Origin: Cryomorpha sp963741985 | GTDB lineage: Bacteria > Bacteroidota > Bacteroidia > Flavobacteriales_D > Cryomorphaceae | Length of the DNA stretch: 64,000 nt | NCBI GenBank assembly: GCA_963741985.1 | Contig: CAVUKD010000003.1 | Coordinates: forward strand, 310,001-374,000 | Reading direction: 5' to 3' | Shown: positions 8,001 to 15,181 of the stretch, piece after piece | Numbering within the stretch: position 1 is the stretch's first letter | How the letters are laid out: the number at the start of each line of letters is the position of its first letter | Made by a program: the position numbers and the translations under genes | Notes under the pieces: generated by a model | Told to the model about the DNA's origin: nothing | Databases searched by the model: none | What the model saw: the letters and a program-made list of their open reading frames with translations, nothing else

Positions 8001-10598
8001 ATTTTGGGCTTTAGCAGCGATAAGAAAACCTACAATGTGGGCGATAGCGTGAAACTCACTTTCCCTAGTCCCGAAAACGGACGCGCACTGGTGAGCATTG
8101 AAAATGGAAGCAAGATACTTGACAAGTTTTGGGTGCAAACCAAAAAAGGAGAAACGAAAGTCGCGTTCATGACCACAGCCGAAATGGCGCCAAATGTTTA
8201 TGCACACATCAGTTTACTACAACCCTTTACGCAGACCATCAACGACCGCCCGATGCGGATGTACGGTGTAATTCCAATCCCTGTAGAAAATCCCGAATCA
8301 CGATTGGCGCCCATCATCACCGCCCCCGAAGTGTTTCGTCCTGAGAGCAAAGCAAAGATTACCGTAAAGGAGAAAAACGGCAAGAAGATGACCTATACGC
8401 TTGCAGTGGTCGATGAAGGTCTGTTGAGTCTCACCCGTTTCCATACGCCCAATCCCTGGGATAATTTCTTTGCCCGCGAGGCACTTGGCGTAAATACCTG
8501 GGATATGTACGATATGATTGTCGGCGCATTTACCGATGGCATGGGAAGTATTCTGAGCATCGGAGGCGACCAGGAAGCCGTGAATCCAGCCAAGCAAAAG
8601 GCGATGCGCTTCAAACCGATGGTGCGCTATATCGGGCCATTCACACTCGAAGCCAGCAAAACCGATACCCATACCATCTCCATCCCTAACTATATCGGCG
8701 CGGTGCGCGTGATGGTGGTTGCTGGCTATGAACATGCGTATGGCAGTGCCGAGAAAGAGATTCCTGTGCGCAGTCCGCTGATGGTGCTTGGCACGATGCC
8801 GCGCGTTGTGGGGCCCGGCGAGGAGCTTAGCCTTCCGGTAAATGTTTTTGCGATGGAAGAGCATGTGAAGGATGTTTCTATTGCCGTTTCCACAAATGAA
8901 CTTTTCAAACTGAAAGGCGATATCACCCAAAACATGCGCTTCGATAAAACCGGCGACAAGGTGGCATATTTTGATCTTGAAACAACAAAAGAAACCGGAG
9001 TTGGCAGGGTGACGATCGTGGCGAGGAGCGGCAACGAACTATCGAAATACAAAATAGAGATCGATGTGCGCACGCCAAATCCGATGTATACCGAGGTGCG
9101 CGATACAGTGATTCTGGCCGGCGAAACCTGGAATCCGAAATTCAAATACTTCGGCATCGACGGAACGAACAAGGGCGTGGTGGAACTTTCGAAAATGCCG
9201 GCGCTCAATTTGCAGAAGCGACTCGACTACCTCATCCAGTATCCGCATGGCTGTCTGGAGCAAATTACATCAGGTGGTTTTCCACAACTGTACCTCAATC
9301 AGATGATTGATTTGAGCAGCGATCAGTCCATTCTGATAGAAGAAAATGTGAAATCGGTGCTGCGCAACTATCGCAACTTCCAGCTTCCAAGTGGAGGATT
9401 CAGTTATTGGCCTGGCTCTTCTGCTGAGAGCGATTGGGGCACTTCATACGGCGGTGAGTTTATGCTCGAAGCAGAGAAGCTCGGATATGCATTGCCGGCA
9501 GGCCTGAAAGCGGAATGGATACGCTACCAGAAAGCGGCAGCCCGAAGATGGAACAGCAATACCAACCGCACGAAAGATTACGAAGAGCGGATGCAGGCCT
9601 ACCGTCTTTACACACTGGCACGCGCCGGTCAAGCCGATTTCGGATCGATGAATGTGCTCAAATCCCGAAAGCAGATGAGCCTTTCCGCCCGCTGGATTCT
9701 CGCATTGGCATATGCCGAAGCCGGTCAGCCGGAAGTGGCTTCAAACCTTGTAGAAAGCCGGGTGCGCGATATTCCAGCTTATACCGAATTATCGTATACC
9801 TACGGCAGCGGCCTCCGCGACGAAGCGTTTGTTCTCCGCACTTTACTGGCTCTGAACAAGCAAACAGATGCGGCACAATTGGCTAAAAAGATCGCTACCA
9901 AAATGGGCAGCAACGCGTGGTATAGCACCCAAACAGTGGCGTACAGTCTTGGCGCTTTGGCGAAATACATGGGGCAAGATCACGACGACGGACTAAAAGC
10001 TTCGATCACTTCGGATGGTGACAACCAGAAAATTGAAACAGCTAAGGATTTGATTCAACAAGACCTTTTGCCGAAAGGCGAAAAAGGAAACGTACAAATA
10101 ACTAACAACTCCGAGCAGCCTCTTTATGCGCGGCTTCTGCTTTCCGGAAAACCGCTGCAGGGAATGGAAAACCGCGTAGCCAGCAATCTACGCATGAAAG
10201 TGAAATTTATGGACAACAATCTCGAACCCATTTCGGTTGATAAACTGAAGATGGGCACCGATTTCATAGCCGAAGTAGAGATTATTAACCCGGGAACGCG
10301 GGGCTACCTCAGAAATATGGCGCTTACGCAAATATTCCCATCGGGCTGGGAGATTCTCAACCCGCGAATGGAGGCCGGAAACCAGACGAACAAGTTTCAA
10401 CCCGACTATCAGGATATCCGTGACGATAGGGTCTTATCGTATTTCAATATGGCTTCCGGTGCGAACATTATGTTTAGAATTCGGTTAAATGCGTCGTACA
10501 AGGGAAGGTTTTATATGCCTGCCATCACCTGTAGCGCGATGTATGATGAAACAATCACCGCGGTAGAACCCGGTAAATGGGTGGAGGTGGTGCCGTAA
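5067..10598 (+). CDS. Alpha-2-macroglobulin family lipoprotein
   Basis: A 1843-residue envelope protein. It opens with a lipoprotein signal ending in LFFAC (Cys24), so it is membrane-anchored and periplasmic. Tandem macroglobulin-type beta domains follow, with the characteristic MG segment GYIYGERGVWRPGD near residue 620. The intact thioester motif YPHGCLEQ places the reactive Cys at residue 1396, followed by an alpha/alpha-toroid-like region rich in helices. Bacterial alpha-2-macroglobulins are held to trap foreign proteases in the periplasm, covalently when the CxEQ thioester is present. The neighbour two genes downstream encodes PBP1C, the classical partner of this family, which suggests joint wall defence and repair. 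It is a little longer than the about 1650-residue E. coli YfhM type. Confidence 0.95.
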   Translation: MNMPKLFRLRFPALLLLIPLFFACSNPDQKIETNPAFGEYIFAYTSGIISVNDPIRIKLAQPYSGKFSTDESLPTNLLTFEPEIDGDMMWQNNSTLKFIPKKPLKGGQNYLAKLRVKTLIPKVKDGMENFNFQFQTIEQDMSVYVDGLETPNTEDFSRMVLRGKIHTADDGDLETIKKAIQASQNEKELPMEIVGENEHTFAFTIQDIVRGETRSKVKISWELPTSQGKVMGDKETEIPSLSDFEVTNVQVIRSPEQVVKVHFSDPISDTNIEGIATVEGVNDLKFHVSGNTLSIYPEKKINGQKLLRIDGTITNISGRQMKEAYTETILFEVAKPEVKILGNKAVLPSQIDGVLFPFEAISLHSVDVYITKIFTDNILQYLQTSNFGESYDMDRVGRNIYRKHLNLRESSGADLNKWNRYYVDLSDVIKADPGALYEVEIRFKQKDALYDCDDKAGINDDNLTHNSGGWTSDGTYFVDDYWDDYQYDWDEQENPCNAAYYYRSRTSASKVVMATNLGLTAKMGSDKQLLIAVNNLKTTQPVSAANVKVYDFQQQLIAESHTDNDGFAIIECIREPFAVMASTTDGRTYLKVGQGNELSLSKFDVAGSYVQEGVKGYIYGERGVWRPGDSLYLNFVLEDLNKSLPENHPVEMELYNPLGQIVKRIVKTMSVNGFYDLRTATDVDAPTGDYRMTVSVGNRQFSKNLKIETVKPNRLKIGFEFDKPEPGAAKLSGKLTAAWLTGATASGLKASVDMTLQPTNTTFKGYESYHFDNNIREGFQSEETRVFENKLNADGFANLNIDMSDKTKDAPGILKASFSTKVYEPGGNFSVDYNSVDFAPYKSFVGIRLPESKMWGNALEVDKTQHIDLVALDSDGNLTNEKELKIKVYRIDNYWWYDRYNGTKYNYLNSTHYQEEKNETVPLKNGKGIYDITIPKGQWGRYLIHVEDPVSGHSSALFVYFDWPYWMRANKSDSEASTILGFSSDKKTYNVGDSVKLTFPSPENGRALVSIENGSKILDKFWVQTKKGETKVAFMTTAEMAPNVYAHISLLQPFTQTINDRPMRMYGVIPIPVENPESRLAPIITAPEVFRPESKAKITVKEKNGKKMTYTLAVVDEGLLSLTRFHTPNPWDNFFAREALGVNTWDMYDMIVGAFTDGMGSILSIGGDQEAVNPAKQKAMRFKPMVRYIGPFTLEASKTDTHTISIPNYIGAVRVMVVAGYEHAYGSAEKEIPVRSPLMVLGTMPRVVGPGEELSLPVNVFAMEEHVKDVSIAVSTNELFKLKGDITQNMRFDKTGDKVAYFDLETTKETGVGRVTIVARSGNELSKYKIEIDVRTPNPMYTEVRDTVILAGETWNPKFKYFGIDGTNKGVVELSKMPALNLQKRLDYLIQYPHGCLEQITSGGFPQLYLNQMIDLSSDQSILIEENVKSVLRNYRNFQLPSGGFSYWPGSSAESDWGTSYGGEFMLEAEKLGYALPAGLKAEWIRYQKAAARRWNSNTNRTKDYEERMQAYRLYTLARAGQADFGSMNVLKSRKQMSLSARWILALAYAEAGQPEVASNLVESRVRDIPAYTELSYTYGSGLRDEAFVLRTLLALNKQTDAAQLAKKIATKMGSNAWYSTQTVAYSLGALAKYMGQDHDDGLKASITSDGDNQKIETAKDLIQQDLLPKGEKGNVQITNNSEQPLYARLLLSGKPLQGMENRVASNLRMKVKFMDNNLEPISVDKLKMGTDFIAEVEIINPGTRGYLRNMALTQIFPSGWEILNPRMEAGNQTNKFQPDYQDIRDDRVLSYFNMASGANIMFRIRLNASYKGRFYMPAITCSAMYDETITAVEPGKWVEVVP

Positions 10599-10613
10599 GT
10601 TGCGTGGCATGCA

Positions 10614-10631
10614 ACGCCCCCCACGGGGCGT
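10614..10631 (+). terminator. GC-rich hairpin after the alpha-2-macroglobulin gene
   Basis: ACGCCCC (10614-10620) and GGGGCGT (10625-10631) form a perfect 7-bp stem with a CCAC loop, 16 bases after the stop codon. There is no T-run, so it may be a weak terminator, an RNA-stabilising hairpin or part of a repeat. Confidence 0.35.
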
Positions 10632-10670
10632 GCAAAACCTCTACAAGGCATGAAAATACAAAACAAAGCG

Positions 10671-10691
10671 ATCCTGAAACAGGTTCAGGAT
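10671..10691. repeat. Short palindromic repeat ATCCTGAA..TTCAGGAT
   Basis: ATCCTGAA and TTCAGGAT form a perfect 8-bp inverted repeat around ACAGG. The wording resembles the CCTGAAACAGGTTCAGGATGAC element that recurs in intergenic gaps of many bacterial genomes. It sits just before the 55-residue membrane protein gene. Confidence 0.5.
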
Positions 10692-10716
10692 GACAAACTA
10701 AAAACCAAAAACAGTT

Positions 10717-10884
10717 ATGAGCAAAGGAGTAGTAATCACAATTTTAGTAATCGTAGGAATCGTAATCGCAGTAGGTCTGGTAATGAGTGCCGTATTGCAA
10801 TTGGCGCAAGCCGCAATTGGCGTAGCAGTTTGGCTGGTAATTTTAGGAGCAGCGTATTTTTTCATCAAATCGAAGGTTGATTAA
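10717..10884 (+). CDS. 55-residue membrane protein with two hydrophobic helices
   Basis: ATG at 10717 opens a 55-codon frame ending in TAA at 10882-10884. The product starts MSKGVVITILVIVG and is almost wholly hydrophobic: one helix at about residues 4-28, a short LAQAAIG turn, then a second at about 33-50, ending in the charged tail KSKVD. Leader bases are A-rich (AAAACCAAAAACAGTT). A different frame over the same bases gives an Arg/Ser/Asn-rich product that looks like a shadow. The gene lies between the alpha-2-macroglobulin and PBP1C genes on the same strand, so it may be part of that unit, perhaps as a membrane partner. I do not recognise a family. Confidence 0.7.
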   Translation: MSKGVVITILVIVGIVIAVGLVMSAVLQLAQAAIGVAVWLVILGAAYFFIKSKVD

Positions 10885-10932
10885 TAGGTCGTAGATGCGT
10901 TGCATGCAATGCTTCTTCGAACCCGGCGCAAC

Positions 10933-10998
10933 GACCTGCCAGGTATACGCCCTTCGGTTGTGAGACCGCTGTCGCTATGTTTCAGAACCTGGCAGGTC
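10933..10998. repeat. 12-bp inverted repeat GACCTGCCAGGT / ACCTGGCAGGTC
   Basis: The arms at 10933-10944 and 10987-10998 are perfectly complementary, and each is itself nearly palindromic (CCTGCCAGG). It looks like a dispersed intergenic repeat and lies 45 bases before the PBP1C start. Confidence 0.55.
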
Positions 10999-11043
10999 TG
11001 GCACACGCAACGTTTCGATCAAAAATCGTATTATAAAAAATTG

Positions 11044-13359
11044 ATGAACCGCCGCAAAAAAACATTCCTCTTCCTCGGCGGCATCATTCTCCTCCTCTTC
11101 TTCTGGTGGCTTTTTTGCCTTCCGGCAAAACTCTTCGAAAAGCCCAGAAGCACCGTCCTTCTGGACACCAAGGGCCAACTCCTCGCCGCCAAAATAGCCG
11201 ACGACGGGCAATGGCGATATCCCGAAACGGATAGCGTACCGCATAAATTTGCGATGTGCATCCTCACATACGAAGACCGCGACTTCTATACCCACCGCGG
11301 AATAAGCTTTAGTGCTGTAGCACGCGCCACCTGGCAAAATATCCACTCCGGAGGAATCGTGAGTGGCGCGAGCACCATCACCATGCAGGTAATGCGCATG
11401 GCACGATCGCCACAGCCGCGTTCCTTTTTTCAGAAAATGGTAGAGATATGCTGGGCTTTGCGCGCCGAGTGGAGGTATTCAAAACAGGAGATTTTGCGAA
11501 TCTATGCATCCAACGCCCCATTTGGCGGAAATGTTGTGGGACTCGACGCTGCCTCATGGCGGTATTACAAAAAGCCCGCTTACGGATTGTCATGGGCGGA
11601 AAGTGCCGTTCTCGCGATTCTTCCAAATGCACCCGGACTGATTTTTCCCGGAAGGAATCCTGAAACACTCCATCAAAATAGAGATGCACTTTTGCTCGAA
11701 CTGCACCACCGAGGCGTGATAGACAAAGAAACCTATCAACTATCGCTACTGGAAGAATTGCCTTCCTCTCCCGTGCCCTTGCCCGACAATTCGGGCCATC
11801 TGCTGAACCGAAGTTTGAAAACCAGTAAAGGCGAATTGGTGAAAACGACCCTCCGCAGCGATTTGCAAAATCAGGCGGCTGCAATTCTCGAAAACCGTCT
11901 TAAAGAATTGCGCAAAAACAAAGTAGAAAACGGCGCCATCATCATTGTCGATACCGAAACGGGCAAAGTGCTCGCTTATGTGGGTAACGGAAAACGCGAA
12001 GATGGAACGGTGGCCTGGGCCAACGATATGATCAACACTCCGCGGAGCAGCGGTTCCATTCTCAAGCCGTTTCTGTTTGGTGCTTTGATCCAATCGGGTG
12101 AAATAACACCACGCCGTTTGATAGCTGATATTCCCACGCAGTATTCCGGATTTTCGCCAACCAATTACGACAACTCGTATAGTGGTGCCGTGCCTGCCGA
12201 AGAAGCACTGGCACGCTCGTTGAATATTCCGGCGGTGCGTATGCTAAAGCTTTTTGGGGTGCCCAATTTTCAGCATACCTTACTAGAAAACGGATTGACC
12301 ACGGTTACCCAATCTCCTTCACATTATGGTCTCAGCCTTATTTTGGGTGGTGCGGAAGTCACCCTTTGGGATCTCGTAAATGGGTACCGGATGATCGGCA
12401 ACACGCTGAACCGCTATCCTTCACGACCGGATTTTGTGCCCATTCATTTTACGGAAGTGTACGACACTCTGCCCCATTTCTCAATCGACGCAGCGGCCTG
12501 CTGGGCTACAGCCGAGGCCATGGCAACGGTAACTCGACCCGAAGAAGAAGCGAGCTGGGAAGTATTTGGTGGCAAGCAAAAAATAGCCTGGAAGACCGGT
12601 ACAAGCTATGGATTTCGGGATGCGTGGGCTGTAGGAATTACGGCGAGATACACGGTAGGCATCTGGATTGGGAATGCAAGTGGCGAAGGACGACCTGGAA
12701 TAAACGGGTTAGGTGCTGCCGCTCCCGTTCTATTTGATGTTTTCAATCTCTTGCCGACATCTGCTTGGTTTACTCCGCCGAGTCAGGAGCTATCGCTGGT
12801 GGAGACCTGCGCAACCAGTGGCATGCGCGCTTCTGATCGCTGTGAGAAGACGGTGTTGAGTCGTTTACCGAAAACGTGCTTGAAAACCGGAGCCTGCACT
12901 TATTGCCAATGGGTAAATCTGGATGCCGGCGCACAATTCCGCGTTTCATCCGACTGTTATCCAGTGGAGCGCATGCATCGCAAATCTTTTTTTGAATTGC
13001 CTCCCCTACAAGCGTATTATTATGGCAAGCGACATCCCGAATACGCGGCGGCACCTGACTGGATGGCCGGTTGTACGGATGAAAATCCGGGAAATTCGAT
13101 GCGAATGATCTATCCCAGAAGCTCCTCTACAGTGTTCATTCCGCGGGAGCTGGACGGAAAAAAAGAAAAAATTGTGTTAAAGGCCGCACATACCCGAGCA
13201 AATGCGTTAATTTACTGGCATCTTAACAACGCATATTTAGGCATGACCAAAAGCTTTCATCAGATGGAAATAGAAGTTCCCGCAGGAGACTACCACCTCA
13301 CCCTTGTAGATGAAAAGGGCGACAGTTATGAAACCAAAATTCGTGTAGAAAACAGATAG
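11044..13359 (+). CDS. pbpC: Penicillin-binding protein 1C (bifunctional peptidoglycan synthase)
   Basis: The start is set at the ATG at 11044, giving MNRRKKTFLFLGG and a signal-anchor helix at about residues 7-24; the upstream open frame runs through a repeat. The 771-residue product has the glycosyltransferase domain (TYEDRDFYTHRG with Glu77, then SGASTITMQVMRM), the transpeptidase domain (Ser338-Ile-Leu-Lys341, SLN at the second motif, Lys517-Thr-Gly), and a C-terminal PBP_C domain of about 100 residues. It would polymerise and possibly crosslink peptidoglycan at the inner membrane. Linkage with alpha-2-macroglobulin is a recurrent pairing in bacteria. The next gene starts seven bases downstream. 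Confidence 0.95.
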   Translation: MNRRKKTFLFLGGIILLLFFWWLFCLPAKLFEKPRSTVLLDTKGQLLAAKIADDGQWRYPETDSVPHKFAMCILTYEDRDFYTHRGISFSAVARATWQNIHSGGIVSGASTITMQVMRMARSPQPRSFFQKMVEICWALRAEWRYSKQEILRIYASNAPFGGNVVGLDAASWRYYKKPAYGLSWAESAVLAILPNAPGLIFPGRNPETLHQNRDALLLELHHRGVIDKETYQLSLLEELPSSPVPLPDNSGHLLNRSLKTSKGELVKTTLRSDLQNQAAAILENRLKELRKNKVENGAIIIVDTETGKVLAYVGNGKREDGTVAWANDMINTPRSSGSILKPFLFGALIQSGEITPRRLIADIPTQYSGFSPTNYDNSYSGAVPAEEALARSLNIPAVRMLKLFGVPNFQHTLLENGLTTVTQSPSHYGLSLILGGAEVTLWDLVNGYRMIGNTLNRYPSRPDFVPIHFTEVYDTLPHFSIDAAACWATAEAMATVTRPEEEASWEVFGGKQKIAWKTGTSYGFRDAWAVGITARYTVGIWIGNASGEGRPGINGLGAAAPVLFDVFNLLPTSAWFTPPSQELSLVETCATSGMRASDRCEKTVLSRLPKTCLKTGACTYCQWVNLDAGAQFRVSSDCYPVERMHRKSFFELPPLQAYYYGKRHPEYAAAPDWMAGCTDENPGNSMRMIYPRSSSTVFIPRELDGKKEKIVLKAAHTRANALIYWHLNNAYLGMTKSFHQMEIEVPAGDYHLTLVDEKGDSYETKIRVENR

Positions 13360-13365
13360 GGAGAC

Positions 13366-14019
13366 GTGATAAGACGGATTTGGAAAATAGTAAAAGTGGC
13401 TCTGCTCCTGTTTGTAGTGGTTAGCTGCGGGTTATTACTCATTTCGAATAAATTGATAAGCGATGAGCAAACGCGTTGTTACTCGTCAGTAAGGCAAGTG
13501 CCCAAAACGGATGTGGCCCTCCTGCTCGGCACCGCTAAATACCGCCGTACCGGTGGCAACAACCTTTATTACCAATACCGTATCGACGCCGTGGTGCAGC
13601 TTTTTCGTGCCGGAAAGGTACGCGCCATAATTTGCTCGGGCGACAATAGCAGTGTGTATTACGACGAGCCAAATACCATGAAAGCCGATCTGATAAAAGC
13701 AGGAATTCCGGCAGATCGCATCTATCTGGACTATGCCGGTTTTCGGACGCTTGACTCTGTGGTGCGCGCCAAGGCGATATTCTCACAGAAGAATATTACG
13801 GTGGTTTCGCAGCCGTTTCACAATGAGCGCGCCATCTATATTGCCCAGCACAAAGGTATAAACGCCGTGGGATTCAATGCGCGGGAAGTGAGTAATTCGT
13901 ATGGTTTTAAAACCAACTTACGTGAAAAACTAGCGCGGGTGAAGACTATTCTGGATATCCATCTTTTGGGTACGGAGCCGCATTTTTATGGGGAGAAGGT
14001 GGAGGTGGATTTGGAGTAG
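13366..14019 (+). CDS. SanA/YdcF-like (DUF218) membrane-anchored protein
   Basis: GTG start at 13366, six bases after the pbpC stop, so the two are very likely co-transcribed. The 217-residue protein has one N-terminal hydrophobic segment (about residues 8-27) and then a DUF218 fold: VALLLGTAKYRR, AIICSGDNSS, PNTMKADLIKAGIP, and RTLDSVVRAKAIF. E. coli SanA, the nearest well-known relative, affects envelope permeability to vancomycin, and ElyC of the same family affects peptidoglycan synthesis. That fits a role beside PBP1C. The enzymatic activity of the family is not settled. Confidence 0.88.
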   Translation: MIRRIWKIVKVALLLFVVVSCGLLLISNKLISDEQTRCYSSVRQVPKTDVALLLGTAKYRRTGGNNLYYQYRIDAVVQLFRAGKVRAIICSGDNSSVYYDEPNTMKADLIKAGIPADRIYLDYAGFRTLDSVVRAKAIFSQKNITVVSQPFHNERAIYIAQHKGINAVGFNAREVSNSYGFKTNLREKLARVKTILDIHLLGTEPHFYGEKVEVDLE

Positions 14020-14116
14020 GTTTAAGGCTTAGCGTAGGTTTTTTGTTTGGCCCTTGGCTTTCTTGACAGACTCTTATTACTATTTCGTGAAAATAAAAAT
14101 ATCGCCCCTGCTGTGC

Positions 14117-14272
14117 TCAATCGGTTTGTAGTTTTGCACTTTCTCCTTTCAAGTATTCTTTAATTTCATCAAAACTCATATCCTTTATGTCTTTTGAAAT
14201 TTGGTCTTTGATCTTTCGAAACGTTTTTACCGTCTCAAAATCCTTTTTTGTATTTTCTCCTTTAGTTTTCAT
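14117..14272 (-). CDS. Small charged protein, antitoxin-like (51 residues)
   Basis: The ATG at 14270-14272 gives a 51-residue product starting MKTKGENTKKDFETVKTFRK and ending IKEYLKGESAKLQTD. It is Lys/Glu-rich and helical, the look of small antitoxins in which a KDF..VK..RKI..QISK block is followed by a FDEIKEYL helix. Its start overlaps by 11 bases the end of an upstream frame on the same strand (stop at 14262-14264), the spacing usual for toxin-antitoxin or similar pairs. A longer in-frame start at 14344 exists but would read into that upstream frame. Antitoxin assignment is inference; the upstream partner looks decayed. Confidence 0.45.
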   Translation of the reverse strand: MKTKGENTKKDFETVKTFRKIKDQISKDIKDMSFDEIKEYLKGESAKLQTD

Positions 14273-14420
14273 ATTCAACAATTTCTTTAAGTGAACGTAT
14301 TTCCATTGTTTGAAAAGGTTTATAGTCTTTTTTAGTGAATTCACAGTGTGGGTTATAACAAAAGCCGGTTTGTTCTTCTATAAGAAACAGCCCTTCTTCG
14401 TTAGAAGTTGATTCTATATT
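14262..14420 (-). pseudogene. Remnant of the gene preceding the small antitoxin-like gene
   Basis: On the minus strand, 52 codons are open between an in-frame TAA at 14421-14423 and the stop at 14262-14264. The residues look protein-like: EEGLFLIEEQTGF, CYNPHCEFTKKDY and MEIRSLKEIVEYEN, with a possible C-x4-C pair. There is no suitable start codon near the 5' end, and the frame is preceded by further stops, so the 5' part appears lost or scrambled. The overlap with the next gene argues that this was a functional pair. Confidence 0.35.
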
Positions 14421-14859
14421 TTAGTCAAGCATCTTAATGGTTACGCCACGCATAGGCTCTGCTGTAAAAGATGAGAGAATTTTCCCTTAAACTGACACGT
14501 CAGAATCGCAAGAAGATGCACCAATGGACACAGCGATTCTTATTAAAACTGGGTGAATCTTCATTTTTTAATTGTGGTTAACATACCCATAAATCGCACT
14601 CTGAATCCGAGTGTGATATATAGCTGCTATAAGCGGTATTTACAAAGGTATTCTTGCAAGAATTACGTTTATATTCCATCTCTCCCAAGCGCTTATCCCT
14701 GCCAAAGTACGCTTTCTCACAAATTACCAAACACCCCCACCCCGCCAAAATCTTCAAAAGCCATGTACTTAGCTATTAGGTCTACTGCTGTCTGATACGG
14801 TGTGGACAAATCCCGATGTTAAAGGTCTGTATCACAAGAACCCATAATTCACTTTTCTT
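14421..14859. other. AT-rich accessory intergenic sequence
   Basis: No supportable gene. A weak hairpin lies at 14597-14613 (CACTC..GAGTG), followed by GCTGCTATAAG at 14623-14633. The reverse of this, CTTATAGCAGC, also occurs in the palindrome at 22364-22425, hinting at a shared mobile-sequence relic. The stretch 14831-14860 (CACAAGAACCCATAATTC) resembles the phased repeats that follow. Confidence 0.4.
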
Positions 14860-15117
14860 TGCAACAGTAGACCCTTCGCAGTCAAACGAATTTATTTTTA
14901 TTGACAATAGTGGTTCCTCCCCCATATCCAAAATTCATTTTCCACGACATTAGTAACCCGTTGATTGTGTACATTATTTGGTTGCATGGACATAAGGAAC
15001 CTCCCTCACTTACCCATATTTTGGTTTTATAGACATAAGTAGACCTTTCCCTATGTCCATACTTTCCTTTTCACGACATAAAGAACCCCTTAATTATACT
15101 GTAAGGCACAGGCACTA
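14860..15117 (+). repeat. Six degenerate direct repeats with exact 43-bp period
   Basis: The motif GACATAAGTAACCC and variants begins at 14903, 14946, 14989, 15032 and 15075, each exactly 43 bases apart, and a weaker copy (CAACAGTAGACCC) starts at 14860, again 43 bases upstream. The second half of most units shares CCATAT..TT..TTTTCAC. Units are too diverged for slippage to be recent, yet spacing is strictly kept. 43 bp is about four helical turns, so all copies face the same side of the DNA. They end 64 bases before the first gene of the pyrimidine operon, which fits a multi-site operator or leader element. Confidence 0.7.
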
Positions 15118-15181
15118 TTTTCTCAGAATAATATACGCCAATTTAATTATTCATTAATTTTCATACATTTATAAAACAAAA

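Noticed and set aside
10650..10880. 76-codon frame over the small membrane protein gene
   Set aside because: Rich in Arg, Asn and Ser with no fold; the overlapping frame starting at 10717 gives a clean two-helix membrane protein instead.
14860..15117. CRISPR array
   Set aside because: The 43-bp period is too short for repeat plus spacer, units are diverged rather than identical, and no cas genes are near.
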